A stretch of DNA of 64,000 nucleotides, from the NCBI GenBank assembly GCA_963701065.1, contig OY969558.1, positions 868,001-932,000 on the forward strand. The letters run 5' to 3'. The stretch is from Aquirickettsiella gammari (GTDB taxonomy: Bacteria; Pseudomonadota; Gammaproteobacteria; Diplorickettsiales; Diplorickettsiaceae). Positions 33,699 through 42,197 of this stretch are shown here, piece by piece. The notes under the pieces were generated by a model. It ran no database searches. It had not been told where the DNA came from and worked only from the letters and a program-made list of their open reading frames with translations. Numbering within the stretch: position 1 is the first letter of the stretch; each line of letters opens with the position of its first letter. The translations under genes and the position numbers were made by a program.

Positions 33699-35462
33699 AT
33701 GAAGCGCATTGTGCAACAAGAGATCAAAACAGCTTTGTTAGCTATGGATGAATTCCCTTTCCCAGCCTCGCTGACAATTCAAGTCGATTATGCACGAGAA
33801 AAATCACATGGTGATTTTTCGAGCAACATTGCTTTGGTGTTGGCCAAGAAATTGCAGATTTCTCCGCGACAATTAGCTGAAAAAATAATATCAAACGTAG
33901 ATTGCTCTAAAGCTAACTCTAAACTAGAAAAGATTGAGATAGCAGGCCCAGGATTTATTAATTTTTTTTTAAAAAAATCGGTTTGGTACCCTGCTATCGC
34001 TCAAATCTTGACGCAAACTAAGGAATTTGGTGCTTCAAAAATAGGCAATAATGAGCCTGTCTTAGTGGAATTTGTTTCAGCTAATCCTACAGGACCTTTA
34101 CATGTAGGACATGGTCGAGGTGCTGCCTATGGCGATTCTATTGCAAGACTGTTGAAAACAGTGGGTTATCGTGTCTGCGCAGAATATTATATCAACGATG
34201 CGGGACGACAAATGAATATTTTGGCAACCAGTGTTTGGTTGCGCTATTTAGAGGTCTGTGGAGAGGAGTTTGTTTTTCCTAGTAACGCTTATCGCGGTGC
34301 CTATGTGGGCGAAATTGCGCAACAGCTTTTTTCACAATATGGTAAACATTTTTTTAAACCTGCTGAATTGGTGTTTAAAGATATTCCTGCCGATGAACCT
34401 TTAGGTGGGAATAAAGAAGCTCATATTGATGCTTTAATCTTAAAAGCTAAAACTTTATTAGGTGTTGTTGATTATGAAAAGATATTTAATGCCGGTTTAA
34501 CTTCTATTTTGCTAGATATTAAAGAAGACCTTAGCGCATTTAGAGTAAATTTTGATGAATGGTTTTCAGAAAACAGTTTGTTTAAGATCGATTTTGTGGA
34601 TAAAACCATACAACGACTCATAGCGAGTGGAACTACCTACGAAGCAAATGGGGCATTATGGTTTAAATCGACAGACTTTGGTGACGATAAAGATCGTGTT
34701 TTATTGCGTGAAAATGGTCAGCCCACCTATTTTGCCGCAGATGCAGCTTATCGGCTGTTTATTTTAGAGAAGCGAGGATTTAAAAAAATAATTAACGTAT
34801 TAGGCGCTGATCATCATGGTTATATAGCTAGAATTCGTGCTGTTATACAAGCTTTGGGCTATCCAGCAGACAGTTTAACGGCTTTGTTAATTCAGTTTGC
34901 GGTTCTCTATCGTGGCGATAAAAAAATACCAATGTCAACGCGTAGCGGTGAATTTATAACCTTAAGAGAGCTACGTGAGGAAGTGGGTAGTGACGCTACA
35001 CGTTTTTTTTATGTGTTACGTCGTGCCGAGCAACATATGGATTTTGATTTAGAGCTCGCTAAAGAACAATCAAATGCAAATCCTGTTTACTATGTACAAT
35101 ATGCCTACGCACGAGTAGCTAGTGTAATGCGCCAACTGGTTGCTAAACAGTTAGTTTGGGATAAGTCATTAGGTATGGATTCACTTGAACAATTGAAGGA
35201 AGAGCAAGAGCAGGATTTATTAATTTTACTAAATCGTTATCCAGAAATATTAGAATTAGCAGCTATTTCTTATGAGCCGCATATAATTGCACATTACTTA
35301 AGGGATTTATCTCAAGCCTTTCATGTTTATTACAATCAACATGTTTTTTTGATAAAAGATGATAGTTTGCGGAATGCACGATTAAATTTAATTGTGGCTA
35401 CTCAACAAGTCATCAAAAATGGTTTAAACCTATTGGGTGTGGGGACCTTGGAAGTAATGTAA
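33699..35462 (+). CDS. argS: Arginyl-tRNA synthetase
   Basis: Charges tRNA-Arg. 587 residues (E. coli 577). The N-terminal additional domain (about 1-110) is present. The HIGH motif is ANPTGPLHVGHGRGAAYGD (about residue 125), and a KMS-like loop is replaced by MSTRSGEFITL, as is usual for many ArgS. The C-terminal DALR anticodon domain includes NPVYYVQYAYARVASV. TATAAT at 33662-33667 is a possible -10. Its last base overlaps the start of the SPOR gene. Confidence 0.97.
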   Translation: MKRIVQQEIKTALLAMDEFPFPASLTIQVDYAREKSHGDFSSNIALVLAKKLQISPRQLAEKIISNVDCSKANSKLEKIEIAGPGFINFFLKKSVWYPAIAQILTQTKEFGASKIGNNEPVLVEFVSANPTGPLHVGHGRGAAYGDSIARLLKTVGYRVCAEYYINDAGRQMNILATSVWLRYLEVCGEEFVFPSNAYRGAYVGEIAQQLFSQYGKHFFKPAELVFKDIPADEPLGGNKEAHIDALILKAKTLLGVVDYEKIFNAGLTSILLDIKEDLSAFRVNFDEWFSENSLFKIDFVDKTIQRLIASGTTYEANGALWFKSTDFGDDKDRVLLRENGQPTYFAADAAYRLFILEKRGFKKIINVLGADHHGYIARIRAVIQALGYPADSLTALLIQFAVLYRGDKKIPMSTRSGEFITLRELREEVGSDATRFFYVLRRAEQHMDFDLELAKEQSNANPVYYVQYAYARVASVMRQLVAKQLVWDKSLGMDSLEQLKEEQEQDLLILLNRYPEILELAAISYEPHIIAHYLRDLSQAFHVYYNQHVFLIKDDSLRNARLNLIVATQQVIKNGLNLLGVGTLEVM

Positions 35463-36139
35463 TGGCTAAAGACTACGCAAAACAGTATACAAAATATAGA
35501 TATCAGAGGCCTAAGCGTAACCGTCATCGTTATCTTTGGATAATGCTTGGAGCCGCGATAAGTTTATTTATTTCAGGTTTATTTTTTTTAAAGTCTGCCA
35601 GTAAGCAGGGCACAGTGCAACAAATAGAAGATAAATTAAAGAAAAAAATATTAGCAGTGCCAGTCCCTAAGCCACCAGAACCGAAGTTTGATTTTTATAA
35701 TATATTACCGCAGGATAAACTAAATTTATCCCCTCAAACGATGTCGTCTGTAAAAGAAGAGTTGCCAATCGCTAAGGAGATGACGGCATCCATTACGGAG
35801 GCTCCTGTACAAAAGCCACTAGCTGCAATGCTTAGTGCAACACCAGAACAAGTCGCTATAGCCGAGGTTAAAAGACAATTAGAGCAAGAAATGGGTCAAT
35901 TAACAAATAATGCTTATTTTCTTATATTAGGGCGTTTTTCCAACTCTGCTCAGGCAGAACAGTTACAAGCTCAGGCCTTACTTAAAGGATTTCCGGTGCG
36001 AAAAAAACTAGGTGTAGTTTATGGGAAATCCACTTATCAAATTTTCATTGGCCCTTCAGAACTAAATAAACTGGCTAAGGAGCAAAAACGCTTAAGTGCA
36101 GCAGGGTTAGACTCAATGTTGACTAAAATAGCCCCATAA
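35462..36139 (+). CDS. SPOR-domain membrane protein (FtsN-like)
   Basis: 225 residues with a basic cytosolic N-terminus, one membrane helix (about residues 26-43), a Pro-rich periplasmic linker, and a C-terminal SPOR domain from about residue 150 (NAYFLILGRFSNSAQAEQL to TYQIFIGPSELNKL). SPOR domains bind denuded glycan at the division site. The place between argS and hslV matches FtsN-like genes in other gammaproteobacteria. Whether it performs the FtsN activation role is inferred from that order. Confidence 0.87.
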   Translation: MAKDYAKQYTKYRYQRPKRNRHRYLWIMLGAAISLFISGLFFLKSASKQGTVQQIEDKLKKKILAVPVPKPPEPKFDFYNILPQDKLNLSPQTMSSVKEELPIAKEMTASITEAPVQKPLAAMLSATPEQVAIAEVKRQLEQEMGQLTNNAYFLILGRFSNSAQAEQLQAQALLKGFPVRKKLGVVYGKSTYQIFIGPSELNKLAKEQKRLSAAGLDSMLTKIAP

Positions 36140-36164
36140 AATAGGTATTAATCCCCGAATTGGT

Positions 36165-36193
36165 CTTGAAAATCATTAAATAAGTCACCATAT
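36165..36193 (+). promoter_or_regulatory. Heat-shock (sigma-32) type promoter of hslVU
   Basis: CTTGAAA (36165-36171), a 14-base spacer, then CACCATAT (36186-36193) closely fits the sigma-32 pattern CTTGAAA-N13-15-CCCCATNT. It lies 39 bases before the hslV start. E. coli hslVU is also under sigma-32. The match is read directly; activity is inferred. Confidence 0.65.
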
Positions 36194-36231
36194 TGGTAAT
36201 TTCGATATCCTACAATCTAAAAGGATAAGCA

Positions 36232-36789
36232 GTGCAAGCTTTACACGGTACAACAATATTATTGGTTCGACGTAATGGCAAAGTTGTCATTGGCGGTGAT
36301 GGTCAGGTAACCTTAGGTAATTCGATTGTTTTAAAAGGAAATGCTCGCAAGGTTCGTAAATTGTATGATGGCCAGGTATTAGTCGGTTTTGCAGGTGCAA
36401 CGGCAGATGCCTTCACATTAATAGAGCGATTTGAAAATAAATTAAAGGAATGTAATGGTAGATTAGATAGGGCTTCAGTTGAGCTTGCAAAGGATTGGCG
36501 TTCTGATCGAGTTTTACGCCGTTTAGAAGCAATGCTTGCTGTTGCGGATAAAGAAAAGTCGTTTATGTTAAGCGGTAATGGCGATGTGATTGAACCAGAG
36601 CATGATTTAATCGCAATAGGTTCAGGAGGGGCCTATGCGCAATCGGCCGCGTTAGCGTTATTTCAAAATACCAAATTAAATGCTCGCAGTATCGTCGAGA
36701 AAAGTTTAATAATTGCAGCAGATATTTGTGTGTTCACGAATCACCAACGTACGATAGAAGAAATAGATTCTATCGATGCTAAAAAATAA
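36232..36789 (+). CDS. hslV: ATP-dependent protease peptidase subunit HslV
   Basis: Proteasome-like peptidase of the HslUV complex. 185 residues. A short propeptide MQALHG is followed by the catalytic Thr in TTILLVRRNGKVVIGGDGQ. ARKVRKLYDGQVLVGFAGATADAF and IAIGSGGAYAQSAALAL are family blocks. A GTG start with AAAAGGAT at suitable distance. hslU follows two bases after the stop if the longest hslU frame is used. Confidence 0.97.
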   Translation: MQALHGTTILLVRRNGKVVIGGDGQVTLGNSIVLKGNARKVRKLYDGQVLVGFAGATADAFTLIERFENKLKECNGRLDRASVELAKDWRSDRVLRRLEAMLAVADKEKSFMLSGNGDVIEPEHDLIAIGSGGAYAQSAALALFQNTKLNARSIVEKSLIIAADICVFTNHQRTIEEIDSIDAKK

Positions 36790-36791
36790 AA

Positions 36792-38312
36792 ATGTATATA
36801 TCTAACCCCTATTTAACAATGAAAACTAATTCATCCAATTTAATTGATAAATCTATCGATGAATCTAATCCAACTTCTGAGTTAATTGTTATGGATGCTA
36901 ATTTTTCAGAGGAAAACTTAAATCAGACTAATAATAGCGGAGGGGACTTGCTTGTTAGCATGAACTCCCTTGCTAAAATTGATATGACCCCTAAGCAAAT
37001 AGTACAGGAACTCGATCGATTTATTATCGGACAAAACGATGCCAAAAGGGCTATTGCCATTGCTTTACGAAATCGTAAGCGTCGTATGTTACTTGAACCT
37101 TTGTTAAGAGATGAAGTGACGCCTAAAAATATACTCATGATAGGGCCTTCAGGTGTAGGTAAAACGGAGATTGGTCGTCGGGCCGCTAAAATTACAGGTT
37201 GTCCTTTTTTAAAAATAGAAGCCACTAAGTTTACTGAAGTAGGTTATATAGGGCGGGATGTTGATTCTATACCGAGAGATTTAGTTGATTCCGCCTTTAA
37301 ATCTTTACGCGAAGAAGAAATTACTCGACTTCAACCACAGGTTTTAGAAGCGGCAGAAAGTAAGATAATTGATAGTTTTGTTCGACCTATGCGGGCTAAC
37401 AGCGAAACTGAAGATGAACTGAAAAATAAAGAGAAATCAGTAGCACGAAATGTTTTTCGTAAACAACTGCGAAAAGGACTTTTAGATGAAAAAGAAATAG
37501 AAGTAGAATTAGCCGCTTTGCCAGCAGGTGTAGAGATCATGGGCCCTCCCGGGATGGAAGACATGACTAGTCAACTACAAAATATGCTGCAAAATATTGG
37601 GACGACGCGTACACGTACGCGTCGTATGAAAGTGAAAGATGCACTGGCTGTGATTCAGAAAGAAGAAGCCGGTAAATTACTCGACGAAGAAGATCTTAAG
37701 CGTAAAGCTATCGAATGGGTAGAACAGTATGGAATCGTATTTATTGATGAAATCGACAAGGTATGTCGTCGAGGTGAAATGAGTGGTGCCGATGTTTCAC
37801 GCGAAGGAGTGCAGCGGGATTTATTACCTTTAATTGAAGGTTGTACCGTTTCTACTAAGTATGGCATGGTGAGAACCGATCATATTCTGTTTATTGCTGC
37901 CGGTGCTTTTCATTTATCAAAACCCTCGGATCTGGTTCCTGAATTGCAAGGTCGTTTACCGATTCGAGTGGAGCTGAAGGCATTAACGGCAAAGGATTTT
38001 GAGCGTATTCTAATCGAGCCACAGGCTTCTCTTATCGTTCAATATCAAGCTTTATTAGCGACAGAAGAACTAGATTTAAATTTTGATAATCTGGCTATTA
38101 AGCGTATTGCTGAAATTGCTTATGATCTTAATGAAAACACCGAAAATATTGGTGCGCGTCGTTTATATACTGTCATGGAACGTTTGTTAGAAGAAATATC
38201 TTTTGAAGCGACGGACTATACCGACAAGATTATAAAAATAGATATCCATTATGTGGATAAACATTTAACACCCTTAGCACAAGATCAAGATACCAGTCAT
38301 TTTATTTTGTAA
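36792..38312 (+). CDS. hslU: ATP-dependent protease ATPase subunit HslU
   Basis: AAA+ unfoldase that feeds substrates to HslV. Walker A GPSGVGKTE, Walker B IVFIDEIDK, sensor region NTENIGARRLYTVMERL and the C-terminal HFIL that inserts into HslV are all present. The frame from 36792 gives 506 residues with a 56-residue Asn/Ser-rich N-terminal extension not seen in the family. An ATG at 36960 (MNSLAKID) restores the usual 450 residues and has GGAGGGG 14 bases upstream, so the true start may be there. An 11-base inverted repeat lies inside the gene at 37602-37625. Confidence 0.95.
   Translation: MYISNPYLTMKTNSSNLIDKSIDESNPTSELIVMDANFSEENLNQTNNSGGDLLVSMNSLAKIDMTPKQIVQELDRFIIGQNDAKRAIAIALRNRKRRMLLEPLLRDEVTPKNILMIGPSGVGKTEIGRRAAKITGCPFLKIEATKFTEVGYIGRDVDSIPRDLVDSAFKSLREEEITRLQPQVLEAAESKIIDSFVRPMRANSETEDELKNKEKSVARNVFRKQLRKGLLDEKEIEVELAALPAGVEIMGPPGMEDMTSQLQNMLQNIGTTRTRTRRMKVKDALAVIQKEEAGKLLDEEDLKRKAIEWVEQYGIVFIDEIDKVCRRGEMSGADVSREGVQRDLLPLIEGCTVSTKYGMVRTDHILFIAAGAFHLSKPSDLVPELQGRLPIRVELKALTAKDFERILIEPQASLIVQYQALLATEELDLNFDNLAIKRIAEIAYDLNENTENIGARRLYTVMERLLEEISFEATDYTDKIIKIDIHYVDKHLTPLAQDQDTSHFIL
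37602..37625. repeat. 11-bp inverted repeat inside hslU
   Basis: ACGACGCGTAC and its exact complement GTACGCGTCGT are separated by two bases. The stretch encodes an alternating Thr/Arg run, which itself favours ACG and CGT codons, so coding constraint may explain much of it. A transcript could form a strong hairpin here. Confidence 0.8.
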
Positions 38313-38315
38313 ATT

Positions 38316-38672
38316 ATGTCGCAGCCCAAACCGGTCAATTTAAAGCTTTTACAGAAAACTCGAGTATTAGAAATTCTGTTTGATAATGGCGAAAATTTTA
38401 CCTTGCCCTGTGAATACCTAAGAGTTTTTTCGCCCTCTGCAGAAGTCAAAGGACATGGATGCGCAGAGGGAAAATTAGTTAGCAGTAAAAAAAGTGTTAA
38501 TATCATCAGTATAGAACCGGTTGGTCATTATGCCGTTAGGCTAGTATTTGATGATAATCATCAGTCGGGAATTTATAGCTGGGAAACACTTTATGAGTTA
38601 GCGACACACTACGCCGATTATTGGTCGCACTACTTGCAGCGTTTAAAAGAGGCGAACGCCAGCCGGGACTAG
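38316..38672 (+). CDS. DUF971 domain protein
   Basis: 118 residues forming the gamma-butyrobetaine hydroxylase N-terminal-like domain (DUF971). LEILFDNGENFTLPCEYLRVFSPSAEV and SGIYSWETLYEL are typical. This small domain also occurs near Fe-S cluster genes and ApbC, but its own role is not established. It lies three bases after hslU, an arrangement common in gammaproteobacteria, so it probably shares the heat-shock transcript. Confidence 0.88.
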   Translation: MSQPKPVNLKLLQKTRVLEILFDNGENFTLPCEYLRVFSPSAEVKGHGCAEGKLVSSKKSVNIISIEPVGHYAVRLVFDDNHQSGIYSWETLYELATHYADYWSHYLQRLKEANASRD

Positions 38673-38695
38673 CTATTTTTAATTTAAGTTTTATA

Positions 38696-39901
38696 TTAGC
38701 TACTTAAAATAGTCACTTTAGCAAAGCGTCTTTTACCAACTTGGTAAATATGCGTAGAGCCAGGTTTCATGGACAACTTTTTGTCGGTAATTTTTACAGA
38801 GTCTATTTTGACAGCCCCTGCATCAATCGCACGTAGTGCTTCTGAAGTACTTGCAACTAATCCCGTTTGTTTTAATAAATTCGCGATGGATAACCCAGCG
38901 CCATCAATAGTTAAACTTAACTCTTTAATTTCCGTGGGAACAGCGCCATCTTTGAAACGGTGTTTAAATTCTTGTAAAGCAGCTTGAGCTATTGTTTTAG
39001 TGTGGAATCGTTCAGTGATTTCTAGAGCTAATTCCACTTTAAAATCGCGAGGATTGGCTAATCCCTGCGCCGCTTCTTGCTGCATCGATTTAATATCATG
39101 CAGGGATTTTTTGAATGAGAGTAATTCAAAATAACGCCACATCAGCTCATCAGAAATTGACATGATTTTTCCAAACATATCGTTGGCCGGCTCATCGATA
39201 GCAATATAATTATTAAGGGATTTAGACATTTTTTGTACGCCGTCTAGACCCTCTAACAAAGGCATCATTAAAATTACTTGAGGCGTTTGTTTGAAGTGTT
39301 TTTGTAACTCTCGCCCAAGCAATAAATTAAATTTTTGATCATTCCCCCCTAATTCTATATCGGTTTTTAATTCAACCGAATCATAAGCTTGCAATAAAGG
39401 GTATAAAAACTCATGGATAGCAATGGCTTGATGTTGATGGTAACGTTGATGGAAATCATCCCTTTCCAGCATTCTTGCCACCGTATAGGATGAGGCAAGC
39501 TTAATAAGATCAGTGACTGATAATTTCCCTAACCATGTTGAATTAAAATGTAAGGTAGTTTTTTTGGAGTCTAATATTTTACTGAATTGTTGCTGATAAG
39601 TTTTTGCATTGGCGATCACTTCCTCAGCACTTAATGGAGGACGGGTTGCATTTTTACCTGATGGATCACCAATAAGTCCGGTAAAATCACCAATTACAAT
39701 GTTAATTTCATGGCCTAGATCCTGTAATTGACGCAGCTTATTGATAAGTACAGTATGACCTAAATGTAAATCTGGCGCGGTTGGATCGAAACCCGCTTTA
39801 ACAGATAATGGTTTAGCAGATTTTAATTTTTGTTTTAATTCATCAACCACAAGTATTTCGGTACTTCCTCGTTGAAATATTTCAAAAGTATTATCATTCA
39901 T
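38696..39901 (-). CDS. tyrS: Tyrosyl-tRNA synthetase
   Basis: Charges tRNA-Tyr. 401 residues. DPTAPDLHLGHTVL holds the HIGH motif (about residue 47) and GVQKMSKSLNNY the KMSKS motif (about residue 230). A C-terminal S4 RNA-binding domain spans about 337-400. The HIGH context is that of the TyrZ-type enzymes rather than E. coli TyrS. The start overlaps the rsmI stop by four bases (ATGA), so the two are coupled. Confidence 0.96.
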   Translation of the reverse strand: MNDNTFEIFQRGSTEILVVDELKQKLKSAKPLSVKAGFDPTAPDLHLGHTVLINKLRQLQDLGHEINIVIGDFTGLIGDPSGKNATRPPLSAEEVIANAKTYQQQFSKILDSKKTTLHFNSTWLGKLSVTDLIKLASSYTVARMLERDDFHQRYHQHQAIAIHEFLYPLLQAYDSVELKTDIELGGNDQKFNLLLGRELQKHFKQTPQVILMMPLLEGLDGVQKMSKSLNNYIAIDEPANDMFGKIMSISDELMWRYFELLSFKKSLHDIKSMQQEAAQGLANPRDFKVELALEITERFHTKTIAQAALQEFKHRFKDGAVPTEIKELSLTIDGAGLSIANLLKQTGLVASTSEALRAIDAGAVKIDSVKITDKKLSMKPGSTHIYQVGKRRFAKVTILSS

Positions 39902-40746
39902 GTTACTTTACCAGTTAAAGTCAACGCCAAAGCGTATAGTTTATTTTTTTTCTCATGCGTTATTTTAGCGGCTAGTGCAGTTGCTTGCTTAATAGGCAAT
40001 TCACTAAGTAGTATATGTAAAATCCGCTGTGCTTCTATGTCAGAATGGCTAAGATGATGTTTAGCGCCTTTTACCAGGACAACAAATTCACCTTTTTGCT
40101 GATTTTTATCGTTATTCAACCAAATTTTCAATTGATCCAAACTGTCGCCATGAATGGTCTCAAAGGTTTTTGTTAATTCTCGAGCCAAGACGACATAACG
40201 TTTCGGGCCAAATACAGCAAGCATATCATTTATTAACTCTAGAATACGATGTGGCGCTTCATAAAAAATAAGCGTTCGAGTCTCATACAGTAAATCGTTT
40301 AATTTTTTTTGTCGAGAGGCATTTTTTACAGGTAAAAAGCCTTCGAAAATAAATTTATCACAAGCCAATCCAGCAGCGCTTAAAGCCGTTATTAAAGCAC
40401 AAGGGCCGGGGATGGGAATGACTGGAATTTTTTGTTCACGCACTAAGGTAACCAAATGATAGCCAGGATCGCTAATTAAAGGAGTTCCTGCATCACTTAT
40501 CAATGCGAGGGATAGGTTTTTTTGTAAATAACTTAAAAGAAGTTTGCTACGCGCTGCCTCGTTATGTTCATGTAATGAGATTAATGGCGTGTGAATGCCA
40601 AAATGGGTCAATAATTTTCGACTATGCCGAGTATCCTCAACGGCAATGTAATTAACATTTTGCAAAGTTTCTATTGCCCTAGCGCTAAAGTCTCCTAGGT
40701 TGCCTATAGGTGTTGCAACTATGTAGAGGCTGGGAGTTTCGGACAT
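39898..40746 (-). CDS. rsmI: 16S rRNA (cytidine-1402-2'-O)-methyltransferase
   Basis: 282 residues from the ATG at 40746 (MSETPSLYIVATPIGNLGD), matching E. coli RsmI (286). A longer frame to 40833 would overlap the permease start. The tetrapyrrole-methylase fold shows the GNLGD motif, EDTRHSRKLLTHFGI, LALISDAGTPLISDPGYHLV and the IPIPGPCALITALSAAGL loop. It is the first gene of the rsmI-tyrS pair and is divergent from the permease gene. Confidence 0.96.
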   Translation of the reverse strand: MSETPSLYIVATPIGNLGDFSARAIETLQNVNYIAVEDTRHSRKLLTHFGIHTPLISLHEHNEAARSKLLLSYLQKNLSLALISDAGTPLISDPGYHLVTLVREQKIPVIPIPGPCALITALSAAGLACDKFIFEGFLPVKNASRQKKLNDLLYETRTLIFYEAPHRILELINDMLAVFGPKRYVVLARELTKTFETIHGDSLDQLKIWLNNDKNQQKGEFVVLVKGAKHHLSHSDIEAQRILHILLSELPIKQATALAAKITHEKKNKLYALALTLTGKVT

Positions 40747-40825
40747 AAAATTTTCGCAATAAGATATGAGATAGGTATAATGGCACAGCGCTTTATTCTG
40801 CGCAAAATTCAGAGGTTGATTCAAT

Positions 40826-42187
40826 ATGTCCAAAGAGATGAAACAACAAAAATTAGGGTTGTGGATGTTAACGGCTCTAGTAACAGGTAATATGATAGGG
40901 TCGGGGATCTTCTTATTACCCGCTTCTTTAGCGGCTTACGGTAGCATTAGCTTACTTTCTTGGATTGCTACCGCAGCAGGCGCTTTGTTAATAGCGTTAG
41001 TATTTGCTAAGCTAGCTAATGTTATGCCACTTATCGGAGGTCCTTATGCCTATTGTCGAGAGGCATTTGGTGACTTTGTTGGATTTCAAATGGCTTATAA
41101 TTACTGGATTGCGCTCTGGGTGGGCAATGCGGCTATAGTCGTTGCTTTAACGGGGTATTTAAGCTTTTTTTGGCCAGTCTTGGCTAAGAATGCAATGCTG
41201 TCGTGTTTGGTCAGTATTAGTTTGGTTTGGTTGATTACCTTTATCAACCTACTCGGGGTTCGACATGCGGGTGTTTTTCAGTTATTAACCACTATTTTAA
41301 AGCTTATTCCGTTATTACTTATAGCTTTTGTGGGTATTTTTTATATTCACCCCCATTTTTTGAGTGCTTTTAATTTATCCGGTAAATCTAACTTTAGTGC
41401 TTTTAGTGGAGCGGCTACTTTAACGCTATGGTCTTTTATTGGTTTAGAGTCCGCATCGGTGCCAGCCGGACATGTAGATAATCCGACCCATAATATTCCC
41501 AAAGCGACTATTCTTGGCGTAGTGATAACTACTGTTGTTTATATCTTGAGTAGTATTGCCGTGATGGGTGTAATGCCATTGACAGAGCTTGCTCATTCCA
41601 ATGCGCCTTATGCGGATGCGGCACATATCATGTTTGGGCCTATAGGTAGCACTATCGTTGCTATAGGAGCGGTTATTTCTTGTTTAGGGGCATTAAATGG
41701 CTGGATTTTACTCCAAGGTCAAATTCCATTGGCCGCTGCGCAAGATAAACTCTTTCCTAGCATTTTCTTGAAAAAATCGAGTAATGGCACCCCCGTGGTA
41801 GGTTTGATTATTTCGAGTATTTTGATTAGTTTGCTATTATTGATGACTCTGAACCACAGTTTGGTTAAACAATTTACGATTATCATCTTATTAGCTACTT
41901 TAGCCTCGCTGATTCCTTATTTTTTAACTACGATGTCTGAGCTAGTGATTTTTTTTAAATATCCGGGTCTTTTTAAAAAGACCCGGAAATTGTTCGGTTC
42001 CGTTGTTATTGCTGTTTTAGCGGGAATCTATTCTTTTTGGGTTATTATTGGTTCCGGGAAAGAAACCGTATTTTACGGCACCTTATTGTTGCTTAGTAGT
42101 GCTCCTGTGTATGTTTGGATGAAATGGCATGCTTCTTTAGATAAGAGCAATCTAAATGTAAACGAGCAACCTTTACCTTTACCTTGA
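40826..42187 (+). CDS. APC-family amino-acid permease or antiporter
   Basis: 453 residues with about 12 membrane segments. The substrate-binding signature GNMIGSGIFLLPASLAAYG is in helix 1 (residues 20-38), and GGPYAYCREAFGDFVGF follows in helix 2-3. The overall pattern is closest to the AdiC/ArcD-like arginine/agmatine or ornithine antiporters, but the substrate cannot be fixed. Amino-acid uptake fits a host-dependent life. A 26-base perfect palindrome lies in its 3' third. The next gene starts ten bases after its stop. Confidence 0.88.
   Translation: MSKEMKQQKLGLWMLTALVTGNMIGSGIFLLPASLAAYGSISLLSWIATAAGALLIALVFAKLANVMPLIGGPYAYCREAFGDFVGFQMAYNYWIALWVGNAAIVVALTGYLSFFWPVLAKNAMLSCLVSISLVWLITFINLLGVRHAGVFQLLTTILKLIPLLLIAFVGIFYIHPHFLSAFNLSGKSNFSAFSGAATLTLWSFIGLESASVPAGHVDNPTHNIPKATILGVVITTVVYILSSIAVMGVMPLTELAHSNAPYADAAHIMFGPIGSTIVAIGAVISCLGALNGWILLQGQIPLAAAQDKLFPSIFLKKSSNGTPVVGLIISSILISLLLLMTLNHSLVKQFTIIILLATLASLIPYFLTTMSELVIFFKYPGLFKKTRKLFGSVVIAVLAGIYSFWVIIGSGKETVFYGTLLLLSSAPVYVWMKWHASLDKSNLNVNEQPLPLP
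41962..41987. repeat. 26-bp perfect palindrome inside the permease gene
   Basis: The arm TCCGGGTCTTTTT is followed immediately by its exact reverse complement, with no spacer. It encodes PGLFKKTRK, in a loop between two late membrane segments. No gap or frameshift is seen, so the gene reads through intact. Confidence 0.95.
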
Positions 42188-42197
42188 GGCAAATAGT

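Noticed and set aside
40747..40833. 29-codon N-terminal extension of rsmI
   Set aside because: It overlaps the permease start and is not part of the RsmI family; the ATG at 40746 fits.
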